Shown here one piece after another: positions 62,370-64,000 of a stretch of 64,000 nt of DNA. Position numbers and translations under genes: made by a program. Source of the stretch: Blastomussa wellsi. Taxonomy: Eukaryota; Cnidaria; Anthozoa; Scleractinia; Plerogyridae. The notes beneath the pieces were generated by a model. That model was not told the origin of the DNA. It worked only from the letters and a program-made list of their open reading frames with translations, and searched no databases. The first letter of the stretch is position 1. Every line of letters begins with the position of its first letter. The DNA lies in assembly GCA_947652115.1 (NCBI GenBank), contig OX393564.1, positions 2,022,443 through 2,086,442 on the forward strand, given 5' to 3'.

Positions 62370-64000
62370 GTATAACGATATAATTTGGTTTCATCAACTG
62401 GGTTGATAGTGTGAATTGGCCACCGTAAAGAGATTCAAGAGCTGACGTTTCGAGCGTTCGCTCTGACGAAGGGCTAACGCTCGAAACGTCAGCTCTTGAA
62501 TCTCTTTACGGTGACCAATTCACATTATCAACCCAGTTGATGAAACCAAATTATATAAAATAATTTACCTGTTCTAAATCTGTCATCATGTCATCTTGAC
62601 TGCAGCCAAAAATCTGGTTTACAAATGTACATAATAATTATTGTGAAAAGAGAGAGTGTATATATAAAACAACATGACACATGAACATGTAATAAGTCAG
62701 GAACAATCTTCTTAAAAAAATAAAAATAAATTTCGAAAAACCTTAACATGGTAATCAGAGTTGCTGTTGAAGTGCTACACTGCATTTCTATAATTATATC
62801 AATCCCAACAAAGCAATAAATTCACAAATATATAATGCAAAGTAACATTGCACATTTAAAACATTTACCAACTTCATTCCGTCCAGGAGGGCGGGAAGAC
62901 AAGAGACTAGGCCCTCAGAACGAGGTTAAACATTTACCTGGCTGAAGAGTTTAATAAGTTGTTTGCTTTGCAAATTGTACACCCTTTTGTTCACTCCTGG
63001 CAGTAACATCTTCACCCATAATGTTGTGTCCCCTTTGAATCCATCTGAGAAACAAACAGTGTCAAAATGACTGCATTAAACACAAACAGAAAATTATGTG
63101 CTTATTTCTTGTGGACTGTACCGTGTACGATACACGATAGAGGCTACAACACTACCGAATCCATCTGTACCTCCAGAAGTCCCCTTCTCAAAGAAATTGG
63201 CCAAAATCTTGCTCTTAGCATTATAACTTGGTTCTTCAGCAAGTTCCATGCAGATTCTTCTAAACTCTCGGAATGAATTATCTCTGCTATTCTCATCACT
63301 GCCACCTTTGATTGGTGAGAAGCTTTGGCTTCCATCAGCAGAACTTGCAGCTCTTTTACCATCTACAGAAGACATCTTTGATGCATTGGACGGTTTTGGT
63401 TTTCCAAAGGGAAGGGTGGCCTGGACAGCTTTCTTTTTTGGTGAAGGAGAGCTTTTGGTGGCGAGAACTACAGTAAAAACAGAAAATTAACAGAATCACT
63501 ATATGCTGGAACTACCGGTACTACATTTACTATTTGTCAAATGTACCTTTCAAAAATTATTTCTAACCTCACTGACATACTTACAACAATGTGTAGAACA
63601 TGAAATCACAGAAAGATAGGATTAGATCCCAGGGAGTGGGGGAATTCTAAAAGACTAAAATATTCAGAAATTGATGAAGCATAAATGGAATTTCCAGAGG
63701 GAGGTAACAGGGCAGGGGTGGTCTGAGAAAAAAGCCCTTCTGTGCGAAGGGGGTGGGGGAGGGTGGGATGGCGGTAGGGATAGTTATGGAACGACATAAT
63801 TCTCTGATGGTGATGTGAGTTGAGTGGGCAAACTTCACAAACCTTTAATGAGGCTCGCAATTTTATCCTGATCCTCACTCTTAAGGTCCCCAAACCCACC
63901 CAAATCATCAGTGCTATCAATTTTCTTCGTTGTCGCCCGAGCACGGGACAACGAATCGAAAATGCAAGGGACATGGTACCATTGTTTCATCATTCCGCCA
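51584..64000 (-). CDS. LIG3: DNA ligase III, 5' partial
   Basis: Minus-strand exons, all in phase: 63843->64000, 63171-63467, 62938-63044, 62569-62613, 62059-62145, 61626-61705, 61126-61203, 59886-60057, 59620-59709, 59246-59311, 58796-58864, 58434-58496, 57809-57888, 57571-57658, 57273-57350, 56913-56948, 56139-56226, 55833-55975, 55399-55473, 54719-54865, 54616-54646, 53915-54096, 53246-53323, 53005-53040, 52504-52589, 51942-52008 and 51584-51688 (876 aa). ATP-dependent ligase of base-excision and single-strand-break repair (XRCC1 partner) and of mitochondria. In order: end of the PARP-type zinc finger (QWYHVPC), DNA-binding domain, catalytic lysine in EIKYDGERVQ, then nucleotidyltransferase and OB regions (GLEGLVLKDV, EPGKRHWLK, WEITGAEFSKS, ISIRFPR). 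A poly-Asp linker, a PBZ-type finger and a C-terminal BRCT ending near AWIWQSIKKGR follow. The start codon is outside the window. Confidence 0.95.
52748..52925. repeat. poly-G rich interspersed repeat, LIG3 intron
   Basis: AGGGGTGTATCTAGGATTTTTC followed by G-runs at about 52783-52801 and 52877-52889, and ending CCCCCGGAGCTACGCCC, forms an inverted arrangement (GGGTGTATCTA against AGCTACGCCCTT). It sits between two LIG3 exons. Confidence 0.5.
53527..53690. mobile_element. palindromic MITE, LIG3 intron
   Basis: ATTTTGCTCCAAAATCCGTAAC and GTTACGGATTTTGGAGCAAAAT are exact inverted ends. The arms run on through CGCAAATTTTCG-type words and GCTATTTTCGAGGGGCGAG. The loop reads CAATCCAGCTGGCGCCC. 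Confidence 0.8.
54228..54428. mobile_element. MITE of the CCCATAATACACC family, LIG3 intron
   Basis: The left part has ACCCCCCAAAATTTTGCATAACC and the right part has GGTTATGCAAAATTTTGGGGGGT, extending to CATTTTCGCATGGCCCAT and ATGGGCAATGCGAAAATG. It shares its core with the element at 9123-9264. Confidence 0.75.
56655..56740. repeat. hairpin GTGTTTCATCACATTTCC
   Basis: GTGTTTCATCACATTTCCA and TGGAAATGTGATGAAACAC are exact inverted repeats about 50 bases apart. One arm also occurs in CDK11 intron 3 near 12907. A C12 run lies just upstream (about 56577). Confidence 0.65.
57476..57506 (+). repeat. (GAT)n microsatellite
   Basis: TGATGATGATGATGATGACG run inside a LIG3 intron. A similar run occurs at about 29010-29033. 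Confidence 0.85.
57960..58335. repeat. interspersed repeat, family also at 9480-9856
   Basis: It contains CACCCGTCACACTGATGG, purine-rich GAGGGAGGGAAGGGG, and an end of TAAATTGCATTTAATTACATTTA. GC-richer than its surroundings. No coding potential I trust. It lies in a LIG3 intron. Confidence 0.4.
60213..60250 (+). repeat. (TTA)n microsatellite
   Basis: About twelve TTA units inside a LIG3 intron. A second, less regular ATT-rich run lies at about 60994-61045. Confidence 0.9.
61505..61578 (+). repeat. dispersed repeat, copy 3
   Basis: AAAACATGGGTTTTTGACC - AATCAGAGCGTGCGCAGAATC - CTATCTATATTATAA. Almost identical to 23545-23607 and inverted relative to 4138-4200. LIG3 intron. Confidence 0.75.
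62325..62555. mobile_element. foldback element, copy 2 (LIG3 intron)
   Basis: Same family as 33984-34342: AACTGTGGTGCTGCGTCGG, then TTTCATCAACTGGGTTGAT, then GAGCTGACGTTTCGAGCG, and their inverted copies. The inner unpaired part is almost gone, so the two arms meet directly. Confidence 0.8.

Overview
This is genomic DNA from an animal, most likely an anthozoan cnidarian (reef coral or close relative). The evidence is spliced genes with canonical GT-AG introns, metazoan proteins (CDK11, DNA ligase III with a PARP-type zinc finger, GAPDH), AT-rich intergenic DNA, and a dense load of short inverted-repeat elements and tRNA-derived repeats. The species assignment is inference. All exon boundaries were read by eye from splice signals and codon phase, and phase closes consistently in every gene modelled.

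Layout. (1) 669-3742, plus: 3' part of a gene joining a JmjC-type cupin to EF-hand-like repeats; the 5' end lies outside the window. (2) 3743-7128: intergenic, with a LINE 3' tail, palindromes and a tRNA-like relic. (3) 7129-23993, plus: complete 13-exon CDK11 (PITSLRE) kinase, about 1000 aa. Its intron 11 carries a nearly complete PIF/Harbinger transposon (17381-20371) with a transposase keeping its DDE residues and an opposite-strand Myb-like partner broken by one stop. (4) 25558-30031, plus: complete 7-exon GAPDH, 334 aa. (5) 30032-41213: mostly repeats, with a decayed Hint-domain membrane-protein gene at 33061-33938. (6) 41214-42215, plus: an intact single-exon relative of it, with signal peptide, Hint-like domain and C-terminal membrane helix. 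(7) 42216-51583: gene-free, repeat-rich. (8) 51584 to beyond 64000, minus: DNA ligase III, 27 exons in the window, from the end of the N-terminal zinc finger through DNA-binding, nucleotidyltransferase and OB regions to an acidic linker, a PBZ-type (poly-ADP-ribose-binding) zinc finger and a C-terminal BRCT.

The genes do not form one pathway. CDK11 (transcription, splicing, cell cycle) and GAPDH (glycolysis) are housekeeping genes, and LIG3 is base-excision and single-strand-break repair. The most unusual signals are the PBZ finger inside LIG3, the Hint-domain membrane protein and its dead relative, the JmjC/EF-hand architecture, a short transposable element that abuts and supplies the CDK11 exon 2 splice donor, and two identical 93-bp TTAA-flanked elements in tandem.
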